Shown here piece after piece: positions 1 through 5,903 of a stretch of 8,648 nt of DNA (position 1 is its first letter; each line of letters starts with the position of its first letter). Source of the stretch: Oscillospiraceae bacterium (GTDB lineage: Bacteria > Bacillota > Clostridia > Oscillospirales > Acutalibacteraceae). Location: the NCBI GenBank assembly GCA_021640185.1, contig JAJXDX010000021.1, positions 4,786 through 13,433 of the forward strand. The letters run 5' to 3'. A program made the position numbers and the translations under genes. The notes under the pieces are model-generated. The model ran no database searches and was not told where the DNA came from. It saw nothing but the letters and a program-made list of their open reading frames with translations.

Positions 1-11
1 TTTCTATTCCG

Positions 12-41
12 ATCATACCATATCCCACAACCGACTGTCAA
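12..41 (-). promoter_or_regulatory. Sigma-A-type promoter reading leftward out of the window
   Basis: On the minus strand a perfect -35 box TTGACA (36-41) is followed after 18 bp by TATGAT (12-17), preceded by the extended -10 dinucleotide TG plus one base. Transcription would start at about position 5 and run off the left edge. The box lies downstream of the transporter terminator at 76-111, so it should serve a separate gene beyond the window. Positions 1-75 hold no supported coding sequence. Confidence 0.7.
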
Positions 42-75
42 CATCTTTCAGCATCTTCTCCAAATCGACCGAAAA

Positions 76-111
76 CGCCCGGCCCTGCCGCTCTCGCGGC
101 GGGGCCGGGCG
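76..111 (-). terminator. Intrinsic terminator of the Na/Pi cotransporter gene
   Basis: A 16-bp, nearly perfect GC-rich stem (76-91 with 96-111, one G-U pair) closes a TCTC loop. On the minus strand it is followed by TTTT at 72-75. It begins 11 bp after the transporter stop codon at 123-125. A run of six T also lies on the plus-strand side (118-123), so some activity in both directions is possible, but no plus-strand gene precedes it. Confidence 0.85.
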
Positions 112-122
112 TCCATGGTTTT

Positions 123-1883
123 TTATCCCTGTTCCGCGGGCAGCGGATACTGCGCGGCGAAGCGCGCGAACGCCTCGTCGAAGCCCGCGCCGCCGTGCTT
201 GGCCGCCTGCAGCGTTTCGTGCACGTTCAGATCGTGCGCGGCGGCATCGATCACGCAGCCGGCGATGTTGGAGCAGTGATCGGACGTGCGCTCCAGCGCC
301 GTGAGCATATCCGACCAGATAAAGCCCATCTCCACGCTGCACCGCCCCTGCTGCATCCGTCGGATGTGGCGGGTGCGCAGCTCTCTTTTCAGCTCGTCGA
401 CCACCTGCTCCAGCGGCTCCACCTCGGCGGCCAGCGCGGTGTCACTGTTGGCAAAGGCCTCCACGGTCAGCCGCAGCACCTCGCTCACCGCGCCGGTCAG
501 CACGGAGAATTCCCGCTGCGCCTCCCCGCTGAGCGACAGCTTTTTGTCCCGCAGCTCCTCGGCGGAGCCGACCAGCTGCGCCGCATGATCGGAGATCCGC
601 TCCAGATCGCCGATCGTTTTCAGCAGCACGGCGGCCTCCTCGCTCTCCTCGCGGTCCATCTGCTCCGCGCTCAGGCGCACCAGATACGTCCCCAGCGTAT
701 CCTCCTGCCGGTCGCCGCGGTCCTCCGCCTCGCGCACGCGCTGCGCGGCCGCCGGATCGAACGCGGTCACGCATCCCATCGCCTCGTTCATGGCCTCGGC
801 GGCCGAGCGCGCCATGTCCAGCACGGACGCACGGCAGCGGCCGATCGCCAGCGACGGCGTGGCCAGCAGACGCTCGTCCGGCGCGGTATCCGGCGCGGCC
901 TTCTGCTCGTCCCCGCCCGGGATCAGCCGGCAGACGAGCTTTTCCAGCAGGCCGCTCATCGGCAGCATCAGCGCCGTGCACAGGATGTTAAAGGCCGAAT
1001 GTGCCACCGCGATGCCGGAAAGGGTAGCGGCCTCGTCAAGGATGACCGGGGCGGCCAGCCACCGCACCAGAGAGAACGCCGTCAGGCACACCGCCGTGCC
1101 GATGACGTTGAAGCTCAGATGCACCAGCGCCGCCCGGCGCGCATTGCGGTTGGCGCCAACGGAGGACAGCAGCGCTGTCACGCAGGTGCCGATGTTCTGC
1201 CCCATCACGATCGGGACGGCCGCACCGTAGCTGACCGCACCGGTGGAGGCCAGCGCCTGCAAGATGCCGACGGAGGCGGAGCTCGACTGGATGACGGCGG
1301 TCAGCAGCGCGCCCGCGGCCACGCCCAGCAGCGGGCTTTTGAACATGAGGAACATCTGCCGGAACTCCGGCACGGCCGCCAGCCCGGACACGGCACCGGA
1401 CATCGTTTCCATGCCGAACATCAGCGTCGCGAAGCCCAAAAAGATCAGCCCGCTGTCCTTTTTCTTCCCGCGACCGATCATGTACAGCAGCAGCCCGATC
1501 AGTGCCAGCACCGGCGTGAACGACGAGGGCTTGAGCAGCTGCACCCACACGCTGCTGCCGTCCACCCCGGCCAGACTGAGCAGCCACGCCGTCACCGTCG
1601 TGCCGATGTTCGCGCCCATGATCACATGGATGGACTGATGCAGCGTCATCAGCCCGGAGTTGACGAAGCCCACCACCATCACCGTCGCGGCGGAGGAGCT
1701 TTGGATCACGGCGGTGATCCCCAGCCCGGTCAGCAGACCGGACAGCTTGCCGCCGGTCATCCGCGCCAGCACGGCGCGCAGGCCGGTGCCGGCACGGCGC
1801 TCCAGCGCCTGCCCCATCACGCTCATGCCGAACAGGAACAGACACAGCCCGCCGACCATGGTCAATACGTCAAAGATCGTCAT
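123..1883 (-). CDS. Na+/phosphate cotransporter family protein with C-terminal PhoU-like domain
   Basis: This 586-residue membrane protein belongs to the Na/Pi cotransporter (NptA/YjbB, PF02690) family, which moves inorganic phosphate across the cytoplasmic membrane coupled to sodium; bacterial YjbB has been linked to phosphate export. The two family repeats are visible: QSSSA at residues 61-65 with GANIGTT at 90-96, and QSSSA at 199-203 with GQNIGT at 228-233, all among hydrophobic segments within residues 5-315. Residues about 345-555 form a soluble helical PhoU-like domain with the paired signatures DLERISDHA (426-434) and ALERTSDHCSNIA (529-541). The total length is usual for the transporter-PhoU fusion. 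The ATG at 1883 is preceded by GAGGG (1891-1895) with 7-nt spacing. The gene stands alone on this strand between an upstream divergent region and its own terminator. Direction of transport and ion coupling cannot be read from sequence. Confidence 0.93.
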   Translation of the reverse strand: MTIFDVLTMVGGLCLFLFGMSVMGQALERRAGTGLRAVLARMTGGKLSGLLTGLGITAVIQSSSAATVMVVGFVNSGLMTLHQSIHVIMGANIGTTVTAWLLSLAGVDGSSVWVQLLKPSSFTPVLALIGLLLYMIGRGKKKDSGLIFLGFATLMFGMETMSGAVSGLAAVPEFRQMFLMFKSPLLGVAAGALLTAVIQSSSASVGILQALASTGAVSYGAAVPIVMGQNIGTCVTALLSSVGANRNARRAALVHLSFNVIGTAVCLTAFSLVRWLAAPVILDEAATLSGIAVAHSAFNILCTALMLPMSGLLEKLVCRLIPGGDEQKAAPDTAPDERLLATPSLAIGRCRASVLDMARSAAEAMNEAMGCVTAFDPAAAQRVREAEDRGDRQEDTLGTYLVRLSAEQMDREESEEAAVLLKTIGDLERISDHAAQLVGSAEELRDKKLSLSGEAQREFSVLTGAVSEVLRLTVEAFANSDTALAAEVEPLEQVVDELKRELRTRHIRRMQQGRCSVEMGFIWSDMLTALERTSDHCSNIAGCVIDAAAHDLNVHETLQAAKHGGAGFDEAFARFAAQYPLPAEQG

Positions 1884-1922
1884 ATCCGCACCCTCACTTT
1901 TCCTTCTCTTTTCTCCGATCTT

Positions 1923-1931
1923 ATCATATCA
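1923..1931 (-). promoter_or_regulatory. Extended -10 promoter element for the Na/Pi cotransporter gene
   Basis: The minus strand reads TGATATGAT at 1931-1923, an extended -10 (TGn plus TATGAT). No convincing -35 box lies 16-18 bp upstream. It would give a start near 1916 and a leader of about 33 nt, compatible with the ribosome binding site at 1891-1895. The missing -35 suggests either reliance on the extended -10 or help from an activator. Confidence 0.5.
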
Positions 1932-1937
1932 GCCCGA

Positions 1938-1969
1938 TGTCAGATCTTCCGCCACGGTTTTGTCAGATC
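1938..1969. repeat. Direct repeat TGTCAGATC in divergent intergenic region
   Basis: The nonamer TGTCAGATC occurs at 1938-1946 and again at 1961-1969, 23 bp start to start (about two helical turns). Both copies lie between the divergent transporter and hydrolase genes. Relative to the transporter -10 element they fall around the -35 position and about two turns further upstream, as an activator site might. No function is proven by sequence alone. Confidence 0.4.
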
Positions 1970-2011
1970 CGTGTAAGATCCGCGGCATCCCGCGCATATA
2001 TATCTGCCGTA

Positions 2012-2017
2012 GGGAGG
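2012..2017 (+). promoter_or_regulatory. Ribosome binding site that sets the start of the LysM/GH18 gene
   Basis: GGGAGG lies 6 nt before the ATG at 2024. The reading frame stays open upstream to an ATG at 1937, but that start has no Shine-Dalgarno sequence, and the extra 29 residues would include the intergenic repeats. The start at 2024 also puts a LysM-like domain at residue 1. Confidence 0.85.
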
Positions 2018-2023
2018 GATGCT

Positions 2024-3301
2024 ATGACGATATTGACCGCCATGCCGGGCGATACGGTCGCCGCCGTCGCGATACGGGCCGGGGTCGACCCGGCACTGCT
2101 GGCGGAGCAGAACGGCCTTGCACCGCAAACGCCGCTCGTCCCCGGTCAAGCGCTCGTGTCGCGCCGCCCGGTGCAGGTGTACACCGTGCAGCCGGGCGAT
2201 ACGCTGTACGGCATCGCGCAGCGGTATTCGACCTCAGTGACGCAGCTGTACCGCGATAACCCCGGCCTTGGCGGGCTGCCGGCGGTATCGCCCGGCCGCG
2301 TGCTGGTGATCCGCTACGGAGACGAGCCGGCCTCGGCCATCGACGCGAATGCCTACGCCTATCCCGCCATCTCGGGGGGGCTGCTGCGCCGCACGCTGCC
2401 GTACCTGACGTATCTTACCCCGTTCACCTACGGCTTCACACCGGCGGGCACGCTCGTCCCGCTGGACGACGACCTGCTGGTGGAGCTGGCGCTGGGCTAC
2501 GGCGTGACGCCGTGGATGCACCTGTCCACGCTGACGCAGGACGGCACGTTCAGCAGTGCGCTGGGGCAGCAGCTGCTGCAGGATCCGGCGGCGCAGACGC
2601 GCCTGATCGATGCCGTGCTGCACAATATGCGGGAAAAGAACTATCAGGGGCTGGACGTGGACTTCGAGTTCCTCGGCCGGGACGCCGCGCAGGCCTACGC
2701 CGCCTTCGTCGCGCGCCTGCGCGAGGCGCTGTCCCCACAGGGGTACGAGGTCACGGTAGCACTGGCGCCCAAAACGGCCGACGGTCAGCCCGGCACACTG
2801 TACGAGGGGCACGACTACGCCGCACTGGGCGCGGCGGCGGATGCCGTGCTGCTGATGACGTACGAATGGGGCTACACCTACGGGCCGCCCATGGCCGTCG
2901 CGCCCGTGCCCGGCGTGCGCCGGGTGCTCGACTACGCCGTCGGCCGGATCGATCCCAAAAAGATCTTTATGGGCATACCGACCTACGGCTACGATTGGCC
3001 GCTGCCCTACGAGCGCGGGACCACGCGCGCCACGTCGCTCTCCAACGTGCAGGCCGTCGATCTGGCCCGCTCCGCCGGCGCCGCGATCTTGTATGACGAA
3101 ACGGCCGAGGCACCGTATTTCTTCTATACCGCACCGGACGGCACGGCGCACGAGGTGTGGTTCGAGGACGCACGCAGCATCGCCGCCAAGCTCGCCCTCG
3201 TGCAGGAATACGGCTTTCGCGGCGTCGGATATTGGAACCTCGATCGGCCATTCCCGCAAAACTGGACGGTGCTGGGCGGATCGTTCCGCATCGCCTATTG
3301 A
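2024..3301 (+). CDS. LysM-domain GH18 spore peptidoglycan hydrolase (SleL/YaaH-like)
   Basis: This 425-residue protein resembles SleL/YaaH, the cortical-fragment-lytic N-acetylglucosaminidases that degrade spore cortex peptidoglycan during germination. Two N-terminal LysM peptidoglycan-binding domains are visible: a divergent one at residues 1-46 (PGDTVAAVA...) and a canonical one at 51-97 (YTVQPGDTLYGIAQRY). The GH18 barrel covers about 115-425. Its catalytic DxDxE motif is DVDFE at 211-215, with E215 the expected acid/base; MTYEWG (278-283) and a late YWNLDRPF (403-410) fit other conserved barrel strands. No signal peptide is present, as in SleL/YaaH, which are made in the mother cell and deposited on the spore through LysM. 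Length matches that family (about 420-430 residues). No terminator follows; the -35 box of the next gene overlaps its stop codon. A vegetative role in wall turnover is the alternative. Confidence 0.9.
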   Translation: MTILTAMPGDTVAAVAIRAGVDPALLAEQNGLAPQTPLVPGQALVSRRPVQVYTVQPGDTLYGIAQRYSTSVTQLYRDNPGLGGLPAVSPGRVLVIRYGDEPASAIDANAYAYPAISGGLLRRTLPYLTYLTPFTYGFTPAGTLVPLDDDLLVELALGYGVTPWMHLSTLTQDGTFSSALGQQLLQDPAAQTRLIDAVLHNMREKNYQGLDVDFEFLGRDAAQAYAAFVARLREALSPQGYEVTVALAPKTADGQPGTLYEGHDYAALGAAADAVLLMTYEWGYTYGPPMAVAPVPGVRRVLDYAVGRIDPKKIFMGIPTYGYDWPLPYERGTTRATSLSNVQAVDLARSAGAAILYDETAEAPYFFYTAPDGTAHEVWFEDARSIAAKLALVQEYGFRGVGYWNLDRPFPQNWTVLGGSFRIAY

Positions 3302-3327
3302 CCGCACCGCAGACGGTGTGATAAAAT
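3298..3327 (+). promoter_or_regulatory. Sigma-A-type promoter for the DUF6472-type gene, with palindrome in the spacer
   Basis: A -35 box TTGACC (3298-3303) overlaps the hydrolase stop codon. After 18 bp comes the -10 box TAAAAT (3322-3327), with TG at 3319-3320 giving an extended -10. Transcription would start at about 3334, just ahead of the AAGGAGG at 3339-3345. The spacer contains the inverted repeat CACCG-N4-CGGTG (3305-3318), which could bind a repressor or be chance. Confidence 0.65.
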
Positions 3328-3352
3328 AAGGATAATATAAGGAGGCGATCCG

Positions 3353-3547
3353 ATGGACTTCCCCTGCGAGGACTGCGAGAACTACGAATATGACGAGGAG
3401 CAGGAATGCAGCGTCTGCGCGGTCGATATGGACATGGACGAGTTCGAGCGCTGCGTGCTCGCGCCGCAGCCGCCGGGCGCACCGGCTGCACGCTGTCCGT
3501 ATTACCGCGTGCGCGACGACTACCGCATCGTCCGGCATCAAAACTGA
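3353..3547 (+). CDS. Small cysteine-rich protein, DUF6472-type
   Basis: This 64-residue acidic protein looks like the small clostridial DUF6472 family, whose function is unknown. It has two CxxC pairs (C5/C8 and C19/C22) plus C34 and C48, an acidic middle (residues 12-32) and the typical ending with CPYYR (48-52), a DDY triplet and VRHQN (60-64). The paired cysteines suggest metal binding, most likely zinc; this is inference. It is cytoplasmic by appearance, with no signal or membrane segment. The ATG has an excellent AAGGAGG site at 3339-3345 with 7-nt spacing and its own promoter immediately upstream. The following gene also has its own promoter, so this is probably a separate short transcription unit with possible read-through. 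Confidence 0.8.
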   Translation: MDFPCEDCENYEYDEEQECSVCAVDMDMDEFERCVLAPQPPGAPAARCPYYRVRDDYRIVRHQN

Positions 3548-3559
3548 GCCGTTTTTCCG

Positions 3560-3588
3560 TTGACAAGGCCAAAGCGCCGTGATATGAT
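3560..3588 (+). promoter_or_regulatory. Near-consensus sigma-A promoter for the YbjN-domain gene
   Basis: A perfect -35 TTGACA (3560-3565), a 17-bp spacer and -10 TATGAT (3583-3588) with the extended TG at 3580-3581 make this the strongest promoter in the window. The expected start is near 3595, leaving about 25 nt of leader before the ATG at 3620. It starts 12 bp after the previous stop codon. Possible upstream starts, TTG at 3560 and ATG at 3584, lie inside the -35 and -10 boxes and so cannot be translated from this transcript. Confidence 0.85.
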
Positions 3589-3619
3589 AAAGACCATCAA
3601 GCAGTGGGAGGCGACAGCC

Positions 3620-4045
3620 ATGCTGGCATCGACGAAACAGTTCGTTCAGGCATTGGAGCAAAAAGAGATCCGCTACACCGATCAAGGCACGACCGAAGGC
3701 GGCAAAGACATGATCGCCGTCACCTACGGCGGCGACAACATGAGCAGCATCCGCGTGCAGTTCTTCTTTGACGAGGACGGCGAGAGCGTCGCGCTGCGCG
3801 TGTTCGACATCGTCAAGGTGTCCGACGACAAAGTCGCCCGGATCCTGACCGCCGTCAACGAGCAGAACGCCCGCTTCCGCTTTGCCAAATTCGTGCTGGA
3901 CGTGCGCGACAACACCGTACAGGCGGAGATGGACGCGTCCTTCCGCAGCAGCGACGCCGGCGACATCTGCCTAGAGCTCCTGCAGCGCATGGTCGGCATC
4001 TGCGACGACGCTTACCCCGAATTGATGAAAGCGATGTGGGCCTGA
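3620..4045 (+). CDS. YbjN domain-containing protein
   Basis: This 141-residue soluble protein matches the YbjN family (PF10722, described as putative sensory transduction regulators; structurally related to type III secretion chaperone-like folds). The characteristic core is FFFDEDGESVALRVFDIVKV at residues 48-67, preceded by VTYGGDNMSSI (34-44) and followed by VNEQNARFRFAKFVLD (79-94) and the C-terminal CLELLQRMVGICDDAYPELMKAMW region (117-140). Biochemical role is not established for the family. The start at 3620 is chosen because GGGAGG (3606-3611) precedes it by 8 nt and because all upstream in-frame starts fall in the promoter. It has its own near-consensus promoter and its own terminator, so it is probably a strongly expressed single-gene unit. 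Confidence 0.85.
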   Translation: MLASTKQFVQALEQKEIRYTDQGTTEGGKDMIAVTYGGDNMSSIRVQFFFDEDGESVALRVFDIVKVSDDKVARILTAVNEQNARFRFAKFVLDVRDNTVQAEMDASFRSSDAGDICLELLQRMVGICDDAYPELMKAMWA

Positions 4046-4070
4046 TCCCGCCGCCCTTCCGAACGCACAC

Positions 4071-4103
4071 GAGCCCTCCGCCTCGGCGGAGGGCTCACTT
4101 TTT
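4071..4103 (+). terminator. Intrinsic terminator after the YbjN-domain gene
   Basis: An 11-bp stem (4071-4081 with 4086-4096) has the loop CTCG and is followed two bases later by five T (4099-4103). It lies 25 bp after the stop codon at 4045 and isolates the next operon. Confidence 0.9.
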
Positions 4104-4106
4104 GTC

Positions 4107-4174
4107 TTGACCGCAAGAAAATCGGGAAATATTCATATTTTGTTCTTCCCATGCGTAAGATCTTGTGATATGAT
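4107..4174 (+). promoter_or_regulatory. Promoter region of the SpoIIM-like operon (two candidates)
   Basis: This is an AT-rich stretch between the terminator and the next gene. Candidate 1 is TTGACC (4107-4112), 17 bp, TATTCA (4130-4135), giving a start near 4142 and a normal leader; its -10 is weak. Candidate 2 is TTCCCA (4146-4151), 17 bp, TATGAT (4169-4174) with extended TG at 4166-4167; its -10 is strong but the start near 4181 would fall within the Shine-Dalgarno site at 4176-4182. CATATTTT at 4134-4141 partly resembles a sigma-E -10, but no matching -35 was seen. Confidence 0.45.
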
Positions 4175-4190
4175 TAAAGGAGCGATGCGG

Positions 4191-4844
4191 ATGAAACGGA
4201 AGTCGAGCCGCCGCCGCCGTGCGGCTGCCGCCTTTTTTTCGGACAACCGTCGGCTGTTCCCGTTCGTCGGGCTGTACCTGCTCGGTGCCGTGATCGGTAC
4301 GGCGGTGTATGTCACGGCCGACGAGGGCACGGCAGGGCTGCTGCGCGCACTGGTGACGCAGACAGCGGTCGGCAGCGGCCTGCGGGGGATCCTGCACGCG
4401 CTGTGCGGCAGCTGCTTTTCGCTGATCGCACTGCTGTGCACGCAGTTTTTGCTGGGGCTGTGGCCGTGCGGCGCGCCGTTCGTGCTGCTTTTGCCGGTGC
4501 TGCAGGGCACCGCCACGGGCATCAGCGAGGCCGCGCTGTACGCCGAGGGCGGCCGCGGCGTGCTGATCGCGGCGGTCACCGTGCTGCCAAGCGCGCTGCT
4601 GTCGGCGGCGCTACTGGCCATGGCGGGGGCGGAGAGCCTGCGCCTCGGCACCCTGCTGTGCCGCACGCTGCTCCCGGCGCTGCCCGCAAAGGCGGGCGAC
4701 GCGCCGGACGGCGCGCCCGGCGGCGCACTGCGTCAGCCGTTTCGCCTGTACTGTCTGCGCTATGCGCTGTTCGCCTTGGGGGCGGTCGGCGTTGGGCTGA
4801 TCGACGTGCTGCTGCGCATGGCGCTGCCCTCTTCCCTAAGATGA
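4191..4844 (+). CDS. Probable SpoIIM-like (DUF95) membrane protein
   Basis: This 217-residue protein has a basic N-terminus (MKRKSSRRRR) and about four to five hydrophobic segments (roughly residues 23-42, 65-89, 95-112, 122-146 and 190-208). This layout, including FLLGLWPCGAPFVLLLPVLQGTATG at 86-110, resembles the SpoIIM/DUF95 family. In Bacillus, SpoIIM works with SpoIID and SpoIIP in septal peptidoglycan hydrolysis and engulfment; whether this paralogue does so is unknown. The start at 4191 is chosen from AAAGGAG (4176-4182) with 8-nt spacing; an ATG at 4185 is too close to it. The gene leads a run of five plus-strand genes, 30 nt ahead of the YesL-like gene. Family assignment rests on topology and the glycine/leucine-rich segment, so a generic membrane protein remains possible. 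Confidence 0.6.
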   Translation: MKRKSSRRRRAAAAFFSDNRRLFPFVGLYLLGAVIGTAVYVTADEGTAGLLRALVTQTAVGSGLRGILHALCGSCFSLIALLCTQFLLGLWPCGAPFVLLLPVLQGTATGISEAALYAEGGRGVLIAAVTVLPSALLSAALLAMAGAESLRLGTLLCRTLLPALPAKAGDAPDGAPGGALRQPFRLYCLRYALFALGAVGVGLIDVLLRMALPSSLR

Positions 4845-4874
4845 GCACCAAAAACAAAAGGAGAGATAACGACT

Positions 4875-5867
4875 GTGGCTGGATTTTTCGGACTGTTCGA
4901 TTACACGAAGGAAGGGCCGGGCATCGCGAAGGATGCCCCCAAAAAGCGCTCCTTCGTCGTGTTTTTCGAAATCTACGGGCGCAAATTCTGGAACCTGATC
5001 TTGGCGGGGCTGCTGTGGCTGCTGGTGGATCTGCCGCTGGTCACGCGCGGCTGGGCGGACGCGGGGCTCGCGTTCATCACCCGCGCCTACGCGCGGGAGA
5101 AGCACGCCTTCGTGCGCGAGGACTTTTTTGAAACGATCCGCAAAAACCGCGGACAAGCCTTCGCCGTCGGCCTGATCAACCAGCTGGTCACGGCGCTGCT
5201 GATCTTCAACATCGTGTATTATTTTCTGGGGATGAACCCCGGCGTCTACGCCCTGTTCGGCATGGACGTTTCGCAGCTCAAGCCCATGGAGCCGGGCATC
5301 CTCGACTATGTCGTCATGGCGGTCACGTGGGTGGGGTACGTACTGTTCACGTGGATGAAATACTACATCCCCTTCATGGTGATCACCTTCAAGCTCAGCA
5401 CGAAGCAGGTGTACAAAAATGCCTTCATCTTCGCCGTGGCCGGCCTGAAGCCGAACCTGCTGATCTCGCTGATCCTGATCGCGATCTACGGCATCGGCGT
5501 CACGCTGGTGCTGCTGATCCCGAACGCCCTGTGCCTGACGCTGGTGCTGCTGATCGGTCTGCTGATCGTCCCCGCCACGCGTTCGTTCCTGATCCAGTTC
5601 TGCATCTTCCCCACCGTGCGCCGCCTGATGATCGATCCTTATTATAAGGACAATCCCAACGCCGACCGGCAGGCGCGCCTCGATCTGAACCTCGACGTGG
5701 AGGAAAGCCCGGAGCATCCGCAGGAAGAGGCGGTGTTCTCGGATGCCGCCCCGGTCGAGCCGAAGGAGGAGCCGAACATCCCCCGCCAGTATACGGAACG
5801 GGAGATGCGCCGGTTCAACGCCCGCCGCACGCAAAGCGGCACGGACGACGATGATGACACGATCTGA
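4875..5867 (+). CDS. YesL family membrane protein (DUF624), GTG start
   Basis: This 330-residue integral membrane protein matches the YesL/DUF624 family of unknown function, common in Firmicutes. The N-terminal YTKEGPGIAKDAPKKRSF (10-27) and the GRKFWNL segment (35-41) are typical, as is FCIFPTVRRLMIDPYYKDNP (242-261) after the last membrane segment. About five hydrophobic segments appear near residues 38-55, 97-118, 143-169, 192-216 and 219-236. The remaining 70 residues form an acidic, probably cytoplasmic tail ending in a run of aspartates (324-328). Translation most likely starts at GTG 4875, with GGAG (4860-4863) 11 nt upstream; no in-frame ATG lies near the family-conserved N-terminus. 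It is 30 nt after the SpoIIM-like gene and 36 nt before rmuC, consistent with one transcript. Some DUF624 genes elsewhere sit beside carbohydrate-uptake genes, but nothing here suggests that. Confidence 0.88.
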   Translation: MAGFFGLFDYTKEGPGIAKDAPKKRSFVVFFEIYGRKFWNLILAGLLWLLVDLPLVTRGWADAGLAFITRAYAREKHAFVREDFFETIRKNRGQAFAVGLINQLVTALLIFNIVYYFLGMNPGVYALFGMDVSQLKPMEPGILDYVVMAVTWVGYVLFTWMKYYIPFMVITFKLSTKQVYKNAFIFAVAGLKPNLLISLILIAIYGIGVTLVLLIPNALCLTLVLLIGLLIVPATRSFLIQFCIFPTVRRLMIDPYYKDNPNADRQARLDLNLDVEESPEHPQEEAVFSDAAPVEPKEEPNIPRQYTEREMRRFNARRTQSGTDDDDDTI

Positions 5868-5903
5868 CCGGGCACGCCCGGCCTTTGGGGGAGGTGCGCC
5901 GCG

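Noticed and set aside
195..1976. Long open frame (593 codons) on the plus strand opposite the Na/Pi cotransporter
   Set aside because: Its translation is His/Arg/Gln-rich with no recognisable domain, it has no ribosome binding site, and it mirrors a gene with clear family motifs. It is a GC-driven antisense shadow.
1995..2003. CATATATAT upstream of the LysM/GH18 gene as a sporulation sigma-E or sigma-K -10 box
   Set aside because: The match is partial, no -35 at the right distance was found, and a start from it would fall at the edge of the ribosome binding site. Plausible given the gene but not supported well enough.
3533..3556. Possible terminator after the DUF6472-type gene (CGGC, loop, GCCG, then TTTTT)
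   Set aside because: The stem is only 4 bp with an 11-nt loop, too weak to call despite the T-run.
2234..3685. Long minus-strand open frame (483 codons) opposite the GH18 and small protein genes
   Set aside because: It spans several real genes and two promoters on the other strand, and its composition is unlike a protein. It is an antisense shadow.
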